DNA of 64,000 bases from Modestobacter sp. Leaf380 (GCF_001424485.1 NZ_LMQC01000001.1:563755-627754); one strand, 5' to 3'. Shown: positions 1 through 8,350, counted from the stretch's first letter. Notes: generated by a model from the letters alone, not told the origin. Translations and numbers: made by a program.

Positions 1-867
1 GATCCTCACCGTCGTCGTGGAGCCCCAGATGGCCAGGGACAGGAACAGGTCGATGACCATCACGGCCACGATCGAGAAGCGCACGGCACGACCGACGGCC
101 AGGCCGACGCCGGCGGGCCCGCCGCCGGCCCGGTAGCCGTAGTAGCAGTGGCTCAGGATGATCACGACGCTGAAGACGAGCACCTTGAGGAAGGACCACA
201 GCACGTCCTGCGGGGGCAGGAAGAGGTTGAAGTAGTGGTCGTAGGTGCCCGCCGACTGGCCGTAGACCGTCGTGGTGATGGTGCGGGTGGCGAAGTAGCT
301 GGTCAGCAGCCCGATCACGTAGAGCGGGATGACGGCGACGAAGCCGGCGACGATGCGGGTGGTCACCAGGAACGGCAGCGAGGGCACGCCCATGACCTCC
401 AGGGCGTCGATCTCCTCGTTGATCCGCATGGCACCGATCTGGGCGGTGAAGCCGCAGCCGACGGTGGCCGACAGGGCGAGCCCGGCGACCAGCGGCGCGA
501 TCTCCCGGGTGTTGAAGTAGGCCGAGAGGAACCCGGTGAACGCCGAGGTGCCCAGCTGGTCCAGCGCCGCGTAGCCCTGCAGGCCGACCTCGGTGCCGGT
601 GAAGAAGGACAGGAACGCGATGACGCCGACGGTGCCGCCGATGACGGCCAGCGCGCCGGTGCCGAAGCTGACCTCGGCCAGCAGCCGGAGCGTCTCCCGC
701 TTGTAGCGCTTGAGCGTGCGCGGGGTCCAGGCCAGCGCGCGCCCGTAGAAGCCGAGCTGGTCCCCGAGGTCGTCGAGCACCGTGAGCGGACGGCGGTAGA
801 CGGTCGCCACGATCCGGCGGGTGCGGACCTTGACCCGGTCGACGGGTGAGAGGAGGGCCACGGTCAC
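1..867 (-). CDS. MlaE/YrbE-family lipid ABC transporter permease (second permease of a Mce locus), C-terminus cut by window edge
   Basis: Integral membrane permease of a Mce/Mla-type transporter that moves lipids or sterols across the envelope. I translated 289 codons from a GTG whose bases overlap the TGA of the preceding permease gene (GTGA overlap), which fixes the start. The EQ-loop signature of the family is clear (GFTAQIGAMRINEEIDALEVM), followed by hydrophobic helices. The reading frame is still open at base 1, but family length (about 280-290 residues) suggests only a few residues are missing. Mce substrate-binding subunits normally follow this gene and would lie outside the window. 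Confidence 0.9.
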   Translation of the reverse strand, partial: MTVALLSPVDRVKVRTRRIVATVYRRPLTVLDDLGDQLGFYGRALAWTPRTLKRYKRETLRLLAEVSFGTGALAVIGGTVGVIAFLSFFTGTEVGLQGYAALDQLGTSAFTGFLSAYFNTREIAPLVAGLALSATVGCGFTAQIGAMRINEEIDALEVMGVPSLPFLVTTRIVAGFVAVIPLYVIGLLTSYFATRTITTTVYGQSAGTYDHYFNLFLPPQDVLWSFLKVLVFSVVIILSHCYYGYRAGGGPAGVGLAVGRAVRFSIVAVMVIDLFLSLAIWGSTTTVRI

Positions 868-1682
868 TGGCCCTTCGGCGGCACGAGCTGGAAGTAGATC
901 GCGGTGATCACGAAGTTCACCGCGAACAGCAGCAGGAACGTGATGACCACGGCCTGGTTCACCGCGTCCCCCACGCCCTTGGGGCCACCACCGGCGCGCA
1001 GCCCCTTGTAGGAGGCGACGATCCCGGCTATCAGGCCGAAGACCAGGGCCTTGATCTCCCCGGACCAGAAGTCCGCGACCTGCGCCAGAGCGCTGAAGGA
1101 GGCCAGGTAGGCCCCCGGCGTCCCGCCCTGCAGGATGACGTTGAAGAAGTACCCGCCGACGACGCCGACGACCGAGACCAGGCCGTTGAGCAGCACCGCG
1201 ACCAGCATCGAGGCCAGCACGCGCGGCACCACCAGTCGCTGGATCGGCGAGATGCCCAGCACCTCCATGGCGTCGATCTCGTCGCGGATCTTGCGGGCAC
1301 CCAGGTCGGCGCAGATCGCCGAGCCGCCGGCCCCGGCGATGAGCAGCGCGGTGACGATCGGGCTGGCCTCGCGCAGCACGGCGAGCACCGAAGCCGACCC
1401 GGTGAAGGACTGGGCGCCCAGCTGGCGGGTCAGCGACCCCAGCTGCAGGGCGATGACCGCGCCGAAGGGGATGGCCACCAGCGCGGTCGGCAGGATCGTC
1501 ACCGAGGCCACGAACCAGGTCTGCTGGATGAACTCACGCAGCTGGAAGGGCCGCCGGAACACCGCCCGGACGACGTCCAGGGCGAAGGCGAACAGGTTGC
1601 CGCTGGCCTTGAGCGGGCGCAGCGGCGACAGCTTCCCGTCCAGCAGACCCGGCGCCGTCGGCTTCTCGCCGGGTGCGCTCAC
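864..1682 (-). CDS. MlaE/YrbE-family lipid ABC transporter permease (first permease of a Mce locus)
   Basis: A 272-residue permease, paralogous to the next gene downstream. The GTG start at 1682 overlaps the TGA of the ATPase gene, so the much longer upstream reading frame is not coding. The EQ-loop motif (DLGARKIRDEIDAMEVLG) lies near residues 126-143, between predicted membrane helices. With its partner permease it should form the membrane core that the Mkl-type ATPase powers. The protein ends in PPKGQ, and its stop overlaps the start of the second permease, so the three genes are translationally coupled. Confidence 0.92.
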   Translation of the reverse strand: MSAPGEKPTAPGLLDGKLSPLRPLKASGNLFAFALDVVRAVFRRPFQLREFIQQTWFVASVTILPTALVAIPFGAVIALQLGSLTRQLGAQSFTGSASVLAVLREASPIVTALLIAGAGGSAICADLGARKIRDEIDAMEVLGISPIQRLVVPRVLASMLVAVLLNGLVSVVGVVGGYFFNVILQGGTPGAYLASFSALAQVADFWSGEIKALVFGLIAGIVASYKGLRAGGGPKGVGDAVNQAVVITFLLLFAVNFVITAIYFQLVPPKGQ

Positions 1683-2791
1683 GGACGGCCCCGCGGGTCG
1701 GGCACGACGAGGTCGGCGCCGTCCTCGGTGCGCCACTCGCGGCTGCCGACCGTCGTGGGCCGGTAGCTGCCGGAGTCGGCCAGCGCGAGCAGGTCGGCGG
1801 GCAGGCTGGCCCGGATGGCGTCGGCGGTGGTCGGGTCGTAGGTGTGCAGCATCCGGGCCACCCGCTCCTGCCGGCGGCGGACGGCCTTGCGCTCGGGCAG
1901 GCCCGGGGAGGGTTCCAGCTGCGGGGGCACGGCCTCGCCGCCCGAGGCGCCCTTGGGTCCGACGCCGTTGTGCTGGTCGCCCCCGCGCGCCTCCAGGGCG
2001 GCCATCTCGGCCTCCACCTGGGCGACGTCCTTCTCCTCGCTCATCCCGATCGGCCCCTCGCGGCGGCCGTTGAGGAACTGGCGGACGACGGGCTCCTGGC
2101 TGGTGAGCAGCTGCTCGCGCGGGCCGAACATGGCCAGGTGCCGGCGGAAGAGCAGGCCCAGGTTGTCCGGCACGGTCCGGGCGGTGCCGATGTCGTGGGT
2201 GACGATCAGGAAGGTGGCGTCGATCTGGGCGTTCAGGTCGACGATCAGCTGGTTGAGGTAGGCGACGCGGACCGGGTCCAGGCCGGAGTCCGGCTCGTCG
2301 AAGAGGATGACCTCGGGGTCCAGGACCAGGGCGCGGGCGATGCCGGCGCGCTTGCGCATGCCGCCGGAGATCTCCCCGGGCAGCTTCCCCTCGGTGCCGG
2401 ACAGGCCGACCATGTCCATCTTCTCGCGCACGATCGCGCGCACCTCGGACTCGCTCTTCTTCGTGTGCTCCCGCAGCGGGAACGCGACGTTGTCGTAGAG
2501 GTTCATCGACCCGAAGAGCGCGCCGTCCTGGAACAGCACCCCGAACAGCCGCCGCACGTCGTAGAGCTGCCGCTCGGAGCAGGTGACGATGTCGGTGTCG
2601 CTCATGACGATCGAGCCGCGCTCGGGCTTGAGCAGACCCACCAGCGACTTCAGGAAGACCGACTTGCCGGTGCCGGAGGGGCCGAGCATCACCGAGATCT
2701 CCCCGGGCGGGAGCGTCAGCGTGACGTCGGACCAGATGTTCTGGCTGCCGAAGGACTTGGTGAGCCCCTCCACGTGCACGGCGACACCCAC
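1679..2791 (-). CDS. mkl: Mce-type ABC transporter ATP-binding protein (Mkl/MlaF family)
   Basis: ATPase that energises Mce lipid import. Visible motifs are Walker A GPSGTGKS (residues about 37-44), the ABC signature in GEISGGMRKRAGIARAL, Walker B ILFDEPDSGLDP and the H-loop in FLIVTHD. A tail of more than 100 residues follows the ATPase core; it is charged, probably disordered, and typical of actinobacterial Mkl proteins. I chose GTG 2791 because an AGGAGG sits 6 bases upstream; the ATG 13 codons further up lacks such a site. The gene follows rplJ-rplL on the same strand, as mkl does in M. tuberculosis, but here the two permeases are attached directly. Confidence 0.92.
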   Translation of the reverse strand: MGVAVHVEGLTKSFGSQNIWSDVTLTLPPGEISVMLGPSGTGKSVFLKSLVGLLKPERGSIVMSDTDIVTCSERQLYDVRRLFGVLFQDGALFGSMNLYDNVAFPLREHTKKSESEVRAIVREKMDMVGLSGTEGKLPGEISGGMRKRAGIARALVLDPEVILFDEPDSGLDPVRVAYLNQLIVDLNAQIDATFLIVTHDIGTARTVPDNLGLLFRRHLAMFGPREQLLTSQEPVVRQFLNGRREGPIGMSEEKDVAQVEAEMAALEARGGDQHNGVGPKGASGGEAVPPQLEPSPGLPERKAVRRRQERVARMLHTYDPTTADAIRASLPADLLALADSGSYRPTTVGSREWRTEDGADLVVPDPRGRP

Positions 2792-2910
2792 GACCGACCT
2801 CCTCCACCGACCCACACCGGTCCACGTCACCCCCGCTCCAGTGCGGGGCCCCGGCAGCGCGCGGCCACCTGGGCGGTGACGCGCGTCCTACTGAGGAGCA
2901 ACGACGCAGG

Positions 2911-2939
2911 AGGTTAGTGGTTACGTGGGTCACGCCTAA
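2911..2939 (-). promoter_or_regulatory. Candidate promoter of the Mce-type transporter operon
   Basis: On the minus strand, TTAGGC (2939-2934) and TAACCT (2916-2911) are separated by 17 bases and lie about 120 bases upstream of the ATPase start. The -10 box fits the actinobacterial TANNNT pattern; the -35 box is weak. Assigned by pattern only. Confidence 0.4.
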
Positions 2940-2986
2940 CGCGTGGCCCCCGTCTCACCGACGCGCGCCGTCCCGGAGACGCCAGA

Positions 2987-3016
2987 GGGGCCGTCCTCCA
3001 GGTGGAGGACGGCCCC
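2987..3016 (-). terminator. Hairpin terminator downstream of rplL
   Basis: A perfect 13-bp stem (GGGGCCGTCCTCC and its complement) with a 4-base loop lies about 70 bases after the rplL stop. There is no U tract, as is usual in high-GC actinobacteria. Confidence 0.75.
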
Positions 3017-3082
3017 TGCGGGTCGTGCGGTGGTGCAGGTGTCACCCGTGGGTGACGTGCCCGGCGAGCGCCGGGCGGGGTG

Positions 3083-3466
3083 TCACTTGACGGTGACGGT
3101 GGCGCCGGCGCCCTCGAGAGCGGCCTTGGCCTTCTCGGCAGCGTCCTTGGCGACCTTCTCCAGCACCGGCTTCGGCGCGCCGTCGACCAGGTCCTTGGCC
3201 TCCTTGAGGCCCAGGGAGGTGAGACCGCGCACCTCCTTGATGACCTGGATCTTCTTGTCGCCGGCAGCCTCGAGGATGACGTCGAACTCGTCCTGCTCGG
3301 CCGGGGCCTCAGCAGCGGCACCGGCGGCGGCCGGGGCAGCGGCGGCCACGGGGGCGGCGGCGGTGACGTCGAAGGTGGTCTCGAACTCCTTCACGAAGTC
3401 CGACAGCTCCAGGAGCGTCATCTCCTTGAAAGCGTCGAGCAGCTCCGTGGTGGACAGCTTGGCCAT
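3083..3466 (-). CDS. rplL: 50S ribosomal protein L7/L12
   Basis: The acidic ribosomal stalk protein that recruits translation GTPases to the ribosome; 127 residues, normal length. The N-terminal dimerisation domain ([13 protein letters not shown]...) is followed by an Ala/Pro-rich hinge (residues about 36-58) and the C-terminal factor-binding domain with the conserved KIQVIKEVR and [14 protein letters not shown] segments. AGAAGGAG precedes the ATG. It lies 15 bases after rplJ, forming the usual rplJ-rplL pair, and a strong hairpin follows. Confidence 0.98.
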   Translation of the reverse strand: MAKLSTTELLDAFKEMTLLELSDFVKEFETTFDVTAAAPVAAAAPAAAGAAAEAPAEQDEFDVILEAAGDKKIQVIKEVRGLTSLGLKEAKDLVDGAPKPVLEKVAKDAAEKAKAALEGAGATVTVK

Positions 3467-3481
3467 GGTGTCTCCTTCTGG

Positions 3482-4108
3482 TCAGTCGTCGCTGGCCGCA
3501 GGCGCGGCGTCAGCGTCGGTGGTGTCGGGGGTGGTGGGTGCAGCAGCGGTCTCGTCCGCGGCGGGAGCGTCGGCGGCGGGCAGGGTCTCCCCGGCCGCCT
3601 CCTTCTTCTCCTGCAGTGCGGCGGCCAGGCGGGCGACCTGCGACAGCGGGGCCTGGAACAGGCCGGCGGCCTTGGTCAGGTTGCCCTTCATCGCGCCGGC
3701 CAGCTTGGCCAGCAGGACCTCACGGGACTCGACGTCGGCGAGGCGGGTGACCTCGGCGGCATCGACCGTGCGGCCCTCGACGACGCCGCCCTTGACGACC
3801 AGGGCCGGGTTGGCCTTGGCGAAGTCGCGGATGGCCTTAGCGGCCTCCACCGGGTCACCGGAGATGAACGCGATGGCGGTCGGGCCGTTGAGCAGCGGCG
3901 CCAGGTCGGAGTGACCGACCTGGTCCGCGGCCCGCTTCGTCAGGGTGTTCTTGACGACGGCGTAGCTGCTGCCCGCACCGAGGGAACGACGCAGCTGGGT
4001 CAGCTGCGCCACGGTCAGCCCGCGGTACTCGGTGAGCACCGCCGCACTCGAGTCCTGGAACCGAGTGGTGATCTCAGCGATCGCCTCGGCTTTGGCCTGC
4101 GTGGGCAT
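3482..4108 (-). CDS. rplJ: 50S ribosomal protein L10
   Basis: Anchors the L7/L12 dimers at the stalk base and, in bacteria generally, represses its own operon. The core ([17 protein letters not shown]..., [26 protein letters not shown]) is canonical. The ATG follows a GAGAGGAGG ribosome binding site. At 208 residues it is longer than the common 165-180: after the L7/L12-binding helices there is an extra acidic Ala/Asp/Pro-rich tail of about 35 residues ([20 protein letters not shown]...), probably disordered. Confidence 0.97.
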   Translation of the reverse strand: MPTQAKAEAIAEITTRFQDSSAAVLTEYRGLTVAQLTQLRRSLGAGSSYAVVKNTLTKRAADQVGHSDLAPLLNGPTAIAFISGDPVEAAKAIRDFAKANPALVVKGGVVEGRTVDAAEVTRLADVESREVLLAKLAGAMKGNLTKAAGLFQAPLSQVARLAAALQEKKEAAGETLPAADAPAADETAAAPTTPDTTDADAAPAASDD

Positions 4109-4149
4109 GGGCCTCCTCTCTCAGTCGGGGCGACCACCGGAGGAGGCAC

Positions 4150-4290
4150 GGGGCGCAGACGATCGAGAGGGCCTGGACCTCGTCAGAGACGACAGACGCC
4201 CCGGCGCAGGGCGCACGGGGCGAGAGAGCAGGCGTAGGACGCCTGTCGACCGGACCGTCCACCTGCGCGGGTCGCCCGGGGATCCGGGAC
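4150..4290 (-). promoter_or_regulatory. Probable L10 leader (autoregulatory 5' UTR of rplJ-rplL)
   Basis: The roughly 345-base gap upstream of rplJ has no good ORF but contains compact stems on the rplJ-sense strand, including AGGCGT-CCT-ACGCCT (plus positions about 4233-4247) flanked by GACAG and GCTC elements that resemble L10-binding leaders. L10 leaders are known upstream of rplJ in many bacteria. I could not fold or score this; boundaries are approximate. Confidence 0.4.
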
Positions 4291-4343
4291 CTTCGATCAC
4301 ACGCGCACGTGCGACGACCAGCGGTCTGGGGGGAACTCCGGCA

Positions 4344-4349
4344 AGAGTA
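4344..4349 (-). promoter_or_regulatory. Candidate -10 box for rplJ-rplL
   Basis: TACTCT on the minus strand fits TANNNT and would give a leader of about 230 bases, long enough to contain an L10-binding structure. No convincing -35 box is visible, so this is tentative. The rest of the 4109-4453 gap must also carry the promoter of the divergent methyltransferase gene. Confidence 0.3.
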
Positions 4350-4453
4350 CGCCATCGGCGACACGGGCGGCGGCCGGGCCCATCCGCCGGGACCGCCCGC
4401 CGCGAACCCGGGAGGATCTCGGCCAGTCCCCCGCACGACAGGAGCACCGACGC

Positions 4454-5782
4454 ATGTCCAGCACCACCTCCCCCGACCGGTCCGTCGCCGGGCGGCTCGC
4501 CGCCCTGGTCGGCGAGGTCCTCGGCGGCCGCGTCCCGGTCCGCATCCGCGCCTGGGACGGCAGCGAGGCCGGCCCGCTCGACGCCCCCGTGGTCGTGCTC
4601 CGCAGCCGCACCGCGCTGCGCCGGCTGCTGTGGGACCCCAACGAGCTGGGTCTGGCCCGCGCCTACGTGGCCGGCGAGATCGACGTCGAGGGCGACCTGG
4701 CCGAGGGGTTGTCCCGGGTGTGGTCGCTGGTCCGCGAGCGCCCGCCGGCGCTGCCCACGCTGCGCGACCAGCTCCGCTGGGGCCGGACGGCGCTGCGGCT
4801 GGGCATCGTGGGCCCGCGTCCGCCCGCCCCTCCGGAGGAGGCGGTGCTGTCGGGTGAGAAGCACTCGACCGACCGGGACAGCGACGCGATCAGCTACCAC
4901 TACGACCAGAGCAACGACGTCTACCAGGCACTGCTGGACGAGCACATGGCCTACTCGTGCGCCTACTTCCGCGAGGACCCGGCCACCGACCCCGGCGCCG
5001 CCGACGGCAGCTACACCGTGACCGACGCGCAGCGGGACAAGCTCGAGCTGGTCTGCCGCAAGCTGGGTCTGCAGCCGGGGATGCGGCTGCTGGACGTGGG
5101 CTGCGGGTGGGGCTCGATGCTGCTCTACGCCGCTCAGCACCACGGCGTGCACGCCACGGGCGTCACCATCTCCGCCCAGCAGCGCGACCACATCGAGAAG
5201 CTCGTCGCCGAGCGCGGGCTGGCCGACCGGGTCACCGTGCGGCTGCAGGACTACCGCGACGTGCCGATGCCCGCCGAGGGGCCCTACGACGCGATCAGCT
5301 CGATCGAGATGAGCGAGCACGTCGGCCAGGAGCAGTACCCGGTCTACGCCGAGACGCTGCACCGGCTGGTCAAGCCCGGCGGCCGGGTGCTGGTGCAGGC
5401 CATGAGCCACCCCAGCGCCCCCGGCGGCGGCGCGTTCATCGAGCGCTACGTGGCCCCCGACATGCACATGCGGCCCACCTGGGGGACGGCGGAGATGCTG
5501 GCCCGGCCCGGCCTGGAGCTGCGCGACGTGGAGAGCATCCGCGAGCACTACGACTGGACCGTGCGTGCCTGGGCGCAGCGCCTGGAGGACCGCTGGGACG
5601 AGGTCGTCGCCATCATCGGCGTCGCCGGTGCCCGGATCTGGCGGCTCTACCTGGCCGGCGGTGGGCTCACCTTCGCCGAGAACCGGATGGGGGTGGACCA
5701 GCTGCTCTTCGTCAAGCCCCGCCCCGACGGGCGCAGCGGGATGCCCGCCACCCGTCGCGGCTGGGACGTCACCCCGGGCTGA
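4454..5782 (+). CDS. Cyclopropane-fatty-acyl-phospholipid synthase family SAM-dependent methyltransferase
   Basis: Predicted to transfer a methyl or methylene group from S-adenosylmethionine to unsaturated phospholipid acyl chains, giving cyclopropane or methyl-branched products at the membrane. It has 442 residues: an N-terminal CFA-specific domain (about 1-130), YHYDQSNDVYQALLDEHMAYSCAYF (split motif, about 148-172) typical of the family, SAM motif I LLDVGCGWGS at about 212-221, and SSIEMSEHVG further on. An AGGAG lies before the ATG. The neighbouring DUF1295 protein probably acts on the same lipids. The gene sits between rplA and rplJ, where M. tuberculosis has the mmaA mycolate methyltransferases of the same superfamily. 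Exact product unknown. Confidence 0.88.
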   Translation: MSSTTSPDRSVAGRLAALVGEVLGGRVPVRIRAWDGSEAGPLDAPVVVLRSRTALRRLLWDPNELGLARAYVAGEIDVEGDLAEGLSRVWSLVRERPPALPTLRDQLRWGRTALRLGIVGPRPPAPPEEAVLSGEKHSTDRDSDAISYHYDQSNDVYQALLDEHMAYSCAYFREDPATDPGAADGSYTVTDAQRDKLELVCRKLGLQPGMRLLDVGCGWGSMLLYAAQHHGVHATGVTISAQQRDHIEKLVAERGLADRVTVRLQDYRDVPMPAEGPYDAISSIEMSEHVGQEQYPVYAETLHRLVKPGGRVLVQAMSHPSAPGGGAFIERYVAPDMHMRPTWGTAEMLARPGLELRDVESIREHYDWTVRAWAQRLEDRWDEVVAIIGVAGARIWRLYLAGGGLTFAENRMGVDQLLFVKPRPDGRSGMPATRRGWDVTPG

Positions 5783-5823
5783 CCGCCCCACCCGCGACGA
5801 CCCGCACCACCTGATCGACCGCG

Positions 5824-5865
5824 ACCGCCGGTCGGCCACCCCCTCCGGGGTGTCCGGCCGGCGGT
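5824..5865 (+). terminator. Hairpin after the CFA-type methyltransferase gene
   Basis: Nineteen-base arms (17 of 19 positions complementary) around a 4-base loop lie 40 bases after the stop codon. The hairpin may limit, but not necessarily abolish, readthrough into the DUF1295 gene. Confidence 0.55.
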
Positions 5866-5942
5866 GACGCGTGCACGCACACCCGGCAGGACATGCTGGA
5901 GGGACGGGTCAGCCACGGCCCGAGGACGAGGAGCACACACGG

Positions 5943-6767
5943 ATGGACGTCGGGGTCGACTGGGGCGCGTTGGGCGTCAACGCGCTGATCACGCTGGGCG
6001 TGCTGCTGGCGGTGTTCACCGGCACCTGGCTGCTGGCACTGCGGCTGGGCCGGCACTCGGTGATCGACGTCGTCTGGGGGCTGGGCTTCGTCGTCGTGTC
6101 CCTGGTGGGGCTGCTGGTCGCGCAGGCCGGTGACCACGGCGACGCCGGCCGGCAGCTGCTGGCCCTGGCGCTGACGACGGCGTGGGGCGTGCGACTGGCG
6201 GTGCACATCGGCCGGCGCAACGGGTCGAAGGAGGACCCGCGCTACGTGGACATCCTGGCCCGGGCGAAGGGCTCGCCGGCGGCGCACATCTACCGCCGGG
6301 TCTACCTGAGCCAGGTCGCGGTGCTCTTCGTGGTCTCCCTGCCGCTGCAGGTCGCCGCCTACCAGGAGGGCCCGGCGACGTCGGGCTGGCCGCTGGTGGT
6401 CGCGCTGCTGGGGGTCGTCGTCTGGTCGGTCGGCTTCACCTTCGAGACGGTCGGTGACTGGCAGCTCGAGCGCTTCAAGGCCGACCCCGCCAACGCGGGC
6501 GAGGTGAACGACCGTGGGCTGTGGAAGTACACCCGTCACCCCAACTACTTCGGGGACGCCGCGGTCATGTGGGGCCTGTGGCTGCTCACCGCCGGGCACT
6601 GGTCCGGGCTGGTCTTCGTCCTCTGCCCGGTGCTCATGACCCTCAACCTGGTGAAGGGCTCCGGCGCGGCCATGACCGACAAGCGGATGAAGAGCTCCCG
6701 CCGCGGCTTCGCCGAGTACGTGGAGCGCACCAGTGGGTTCTTCCCACTCCCCCCGAAGAAGCACTGA
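5943..6767 (+). CDS. DUF1295 domain membrane protein (steroid 5-alpha-reductase-like fold)
   Basis: Polytopic membrane protein of 274 residues, whose family is related to steroid 5-alpha-reductases and isoprenylcysteine methyltransferase-like proteins. The signature GLWKYTRHPNYFGDAAVMWG lies in the C-terminal third, and several hydrophobic segments precede it. I chose ATG 5943, preceded by GAGGACGAGGAG, over the upstream in-frame starts, which encode a non-conserved stretch. It follows the CFA-type methyltransferase on the same strand, a pairing seen in other bacteria, so a role in reducing or modifying a methylated lipid is plausible but inferred. Confidence 0.85.
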   Translation: MDVGVDWGALGVNALITLGVLLAVFTGTWLLALRLGRHSVIDVVWGLGFVVVSLVGLLVAQAGDHGDAGRQLLALALTTAWGVRLAVHIGRRNGSKEDPRYVDILARAKGSPAAHIYRRVYLSQVAVLFVVSLPLQVAAYQEGPATSGWPLVVALLGVVVWSVGFTFETVGDWQLERFKADPANAGEVNDRGLWKYTRHPNYFGDAAVMWGLWLLTAGHWSGLVFVLCPVLMTLNLVKGSGAAMTDKRMKSSRRGFAEYVERTSGFFPLPPKKH

Positions 6768-6772
6768 GACGC

Positions 6773-6810
6773 AGGAAGGGCCCCGCAGCGTCAGCTGCGG
6801 GGCCCTTCCT
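6773..6810. terminator. Perfect bidirectional terminator hairpin between DUF1295 gene and rplA
   Basis: Perfect 17-bp stem (AGGAAGGGCCCCGCAGC and complement) with a GTCA loop. It starts 6 bases after the DUF1295 stop and lies between convergent genes, so it can serve both. Confidence 0.85.
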
Positions 6811-6872
6811 GTCGGCCCCCTCGCAGGGCCCCTGGTCGCGCGGAGCGTGACCAGGGGGGCGAGGGGGCCGAC
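6811..6872. repeat. Second intergenic inverted repeat with GCGCGGAGCGT loop
   Basis: Long arms (6811-6837 and 6846-6872) enclose the loop GCGCGGAGCGT. The inner stem is CTGGTC/GACCAG and the outer stem GTCGGCCCCCTCGC pairs with its complement. The same loop with a different inner stem occurs at 8294-8339, so the two look like members of one hairpin family. It abuts the terminator at 6773-6810, downstream of rplA. Confidence 0.7.
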
Positions 6873-6884
6873 AGGGTCCGTCGA

Positions 6885-7604
6885 CTACTGGGTGGGCTCG
6901 TCCACCAGCAGGTTGCGCGTGCGGTTCGGGTCGACCTGGATGCCCGGGCCCATCGTCGTGGAGACGGTGACCTTGCGGACGTAACGGCCCTTGGCGGCCG
7001 ACGGCTTGGCGCGGAGCACCTCGTCCAGGGCTGCGGCGTAGTTCTCCACCAGCTTGGCCTCGTCGAAGGAGACCTTGCCGATCACCAGGTGCAGGTTGGA
7101 CTGCTTGTCGACGCGGAAGTTGATCTTCCCGCCCTTGATGTCGTTGACGGCCTTGGTGACGTCGGGGGTCACGGTGCCCGTCTTCGGGTTCGGCATCAGG
7201 CCACGGGGGCCGAGGATGCGGGCGATGCGACCGACCTTGGCCATCTGGTCCGGGGTGGCGATCGCGGCGTCGAAGTCCAGGAAACCGCCCTGGATGCGCT
7301 CGATCAGGTCGTCGGAGCCCACGACGTCGGCGCCGGCGGCCTCGGCCTCGGCGGCCTTGTCACCGGTCGCGAAGACGATGACGCGGGCGGTCTTGCCGGT
7401 GCCGTGGGGCAGGTTGACCGTGCCGCGGACCATCTGGTCTGCCTTGCGCGGGTCGACGCCCAGGCGCATGGCGACCTCGACGGTGGCGTCGTAGGACGTG
7501 GTCGACGTCTGCTTGGCCAGACCTGCAGCCTGCAGCGGGCTGTACAGGTGGTCGCCGTCGACGAGCTCGGCTGCCTTGCGGTAGCCCTTTCCGTGCTTGG
7601 CCAT
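6885..7604 (-). CDS. rplA: 50S ribosomal protein L1
   Basis: Large-subunit protein of the L1 stalk, which helps release deacylated tRNA and, in many bacteria, represses the L11 operon. It has 239 residues starting [16 protein letters not shown], and ATG 7604 is preceded by AGGGGA; the longer upstream frame is not L1-like. The diagnostic segment [12 protein letters not shown] and the end [13 protein letters not shown] are present. It lies downstream of rplK with an unusually long 205-base gap that contains a tandem repeat. Confidence 0.98.
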   Translation of the reverse strand: MAKHGKGYRKAAELVDGDHLYSPLQAAGLAKQTSTTSYDATVEVAMRLGVDPRKADQMVRGTVNLPHGTGKTARVIVFATGDKAAEAEAAGADVVGSDDLIERIQGGFLDFDAAIATPDQMAKVGRIARILGPRGLMPNPKTGTVTPDVTKAVNDIKGGKINFRVDKQSNLHLVIGKVSFDEAKLVENYAAALDEVLRAKPSAAKGRYVRKVTVSTTMGPGIQVDPNRTRNLLVDEPTQ

Positions 7605-7740
7605 TCGAGGATCCCCTCGTTCGGGTCGCGCCCGGGGCGCGACTGCGTGGTGTGCGGGCCTGGCTGGGCCCTCCCACAAGAGCTCTGGTGCAGGTGCGGG
7701 GGTGGTGCCGGTCGTGCAGTCGGGCCCGTGAGGTGGTGCC

Positions 7741-7785
7741 CGTGCCGTGTCGCTCCGTGCCGTGTCGCTCCGTGCGGTGTCGCGG
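7741..7785. repeat. 15-bp tandem repeat (three units) between rplK and rplA
   Basis: CGTGCCGTGTCGCTC occurs twice exactly (7741-7755, 7756-7770), with a third diverged unit (CGTGCGGTGTCGCGG, 7771-7785). It is in the untranslated spacer of a ribosomal protein operon, so copy number could vary without affecting a protein. Confidence 0.85.
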
Positions 7786-7809
7786 GGCCGCCCGCCGGGC
7801 GGCCCGACG

Positions 7810-8238
7810 TCACGCGACGGTGATGCCCATCGACCGGGCGGTGCCGGCGATGATCTTCTCGGCCTCGTCGAGGTCGTTGGCGTTCAGGTCGGCCATCTTG
7901 GTCTGCGCGATCTCGCGGACCTGGTCACGGGTGACCGTGGCGACCTTGGTCTTGTGCGGCTCGCCCGAGCCCTTCTCGACACCGGCGGCCTTGAGCAGCA
8001 TGCGCGCGGCCGGCGGGGTCTTGGTGATGAAGGTGAACGAGCGGTCCTCGAAGACGGAGATCTCGACGGGGACGACGTCGCCACGCTGAGACTCGGTCTC
8101 GGCGTTGTACGCCTTGCAGAACTCCATGATGTTGACGCCGTGCTGGCCGAGCGCCGGACCGACGGGCGGTGCGGGGGTGGCCGCGCCGGCCTTGATCTGG
8201 AGCTTGATGACCGCGGTCAACCGCTTCCTGGGGGGCAT
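7810..8238 (-). CDS. rplK: 50S ribosomal protein L11
   Basis: Binds 23S rRNA at the GTPase-associated centre and is required for the stringent response in bacteria generally. It has 142 residues, normal length. The N-terminal [20 protein letters not shown] (split motif) and the C-terminal [20 protein letters not shown] are canonical. AGAAGGAAG lies before the ATG. It is downstream of nusG in the standard secE-nusG-rplK-rplA order. Confidence 0.98.
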   Translation of the reverse strand: MPPRKRLTAVIKLQIKAGAATPAPPVGPALGQHGVNIMEFCKAYNAETESQRGDVVPVEISVFEDRSFTFITKTPPAARMLLKAAGVEKGSGEPHKTKVATVTRDQVREIAQTKMADLNANDLDEAEKIIAGTARSMGITVA

Positions 8239-8293
8239 GACTTCCTTCTTCTGTCTGGCGACCGGAACTGCATGGTCTGGGATGGAACGGCTT

Positions 8294-8339
8294 CGGAGCA
8301 GGGGCCCAGCCCGCGCGGAGCGTGGGCTGGGGGGCTCCG
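8294..8339. repeat. Intergenic hairpin with GCGCGGAGCGT loop, nusG-rplK gap
   Basis: The inner stem CAGCCC/GGGCTG encloses the same GCGCGGAGCGT loop as the element at 6811-6872, and an outer stem CGGAGC/GCTCCG closes it. The inner stems differ between the two copies yet both remain fully paired, which is compensatory change. It lies 12 bases after the nusG stop. Confidence 0.7.
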
Positions 8340-8350
8340 AGGTCCTTCAG

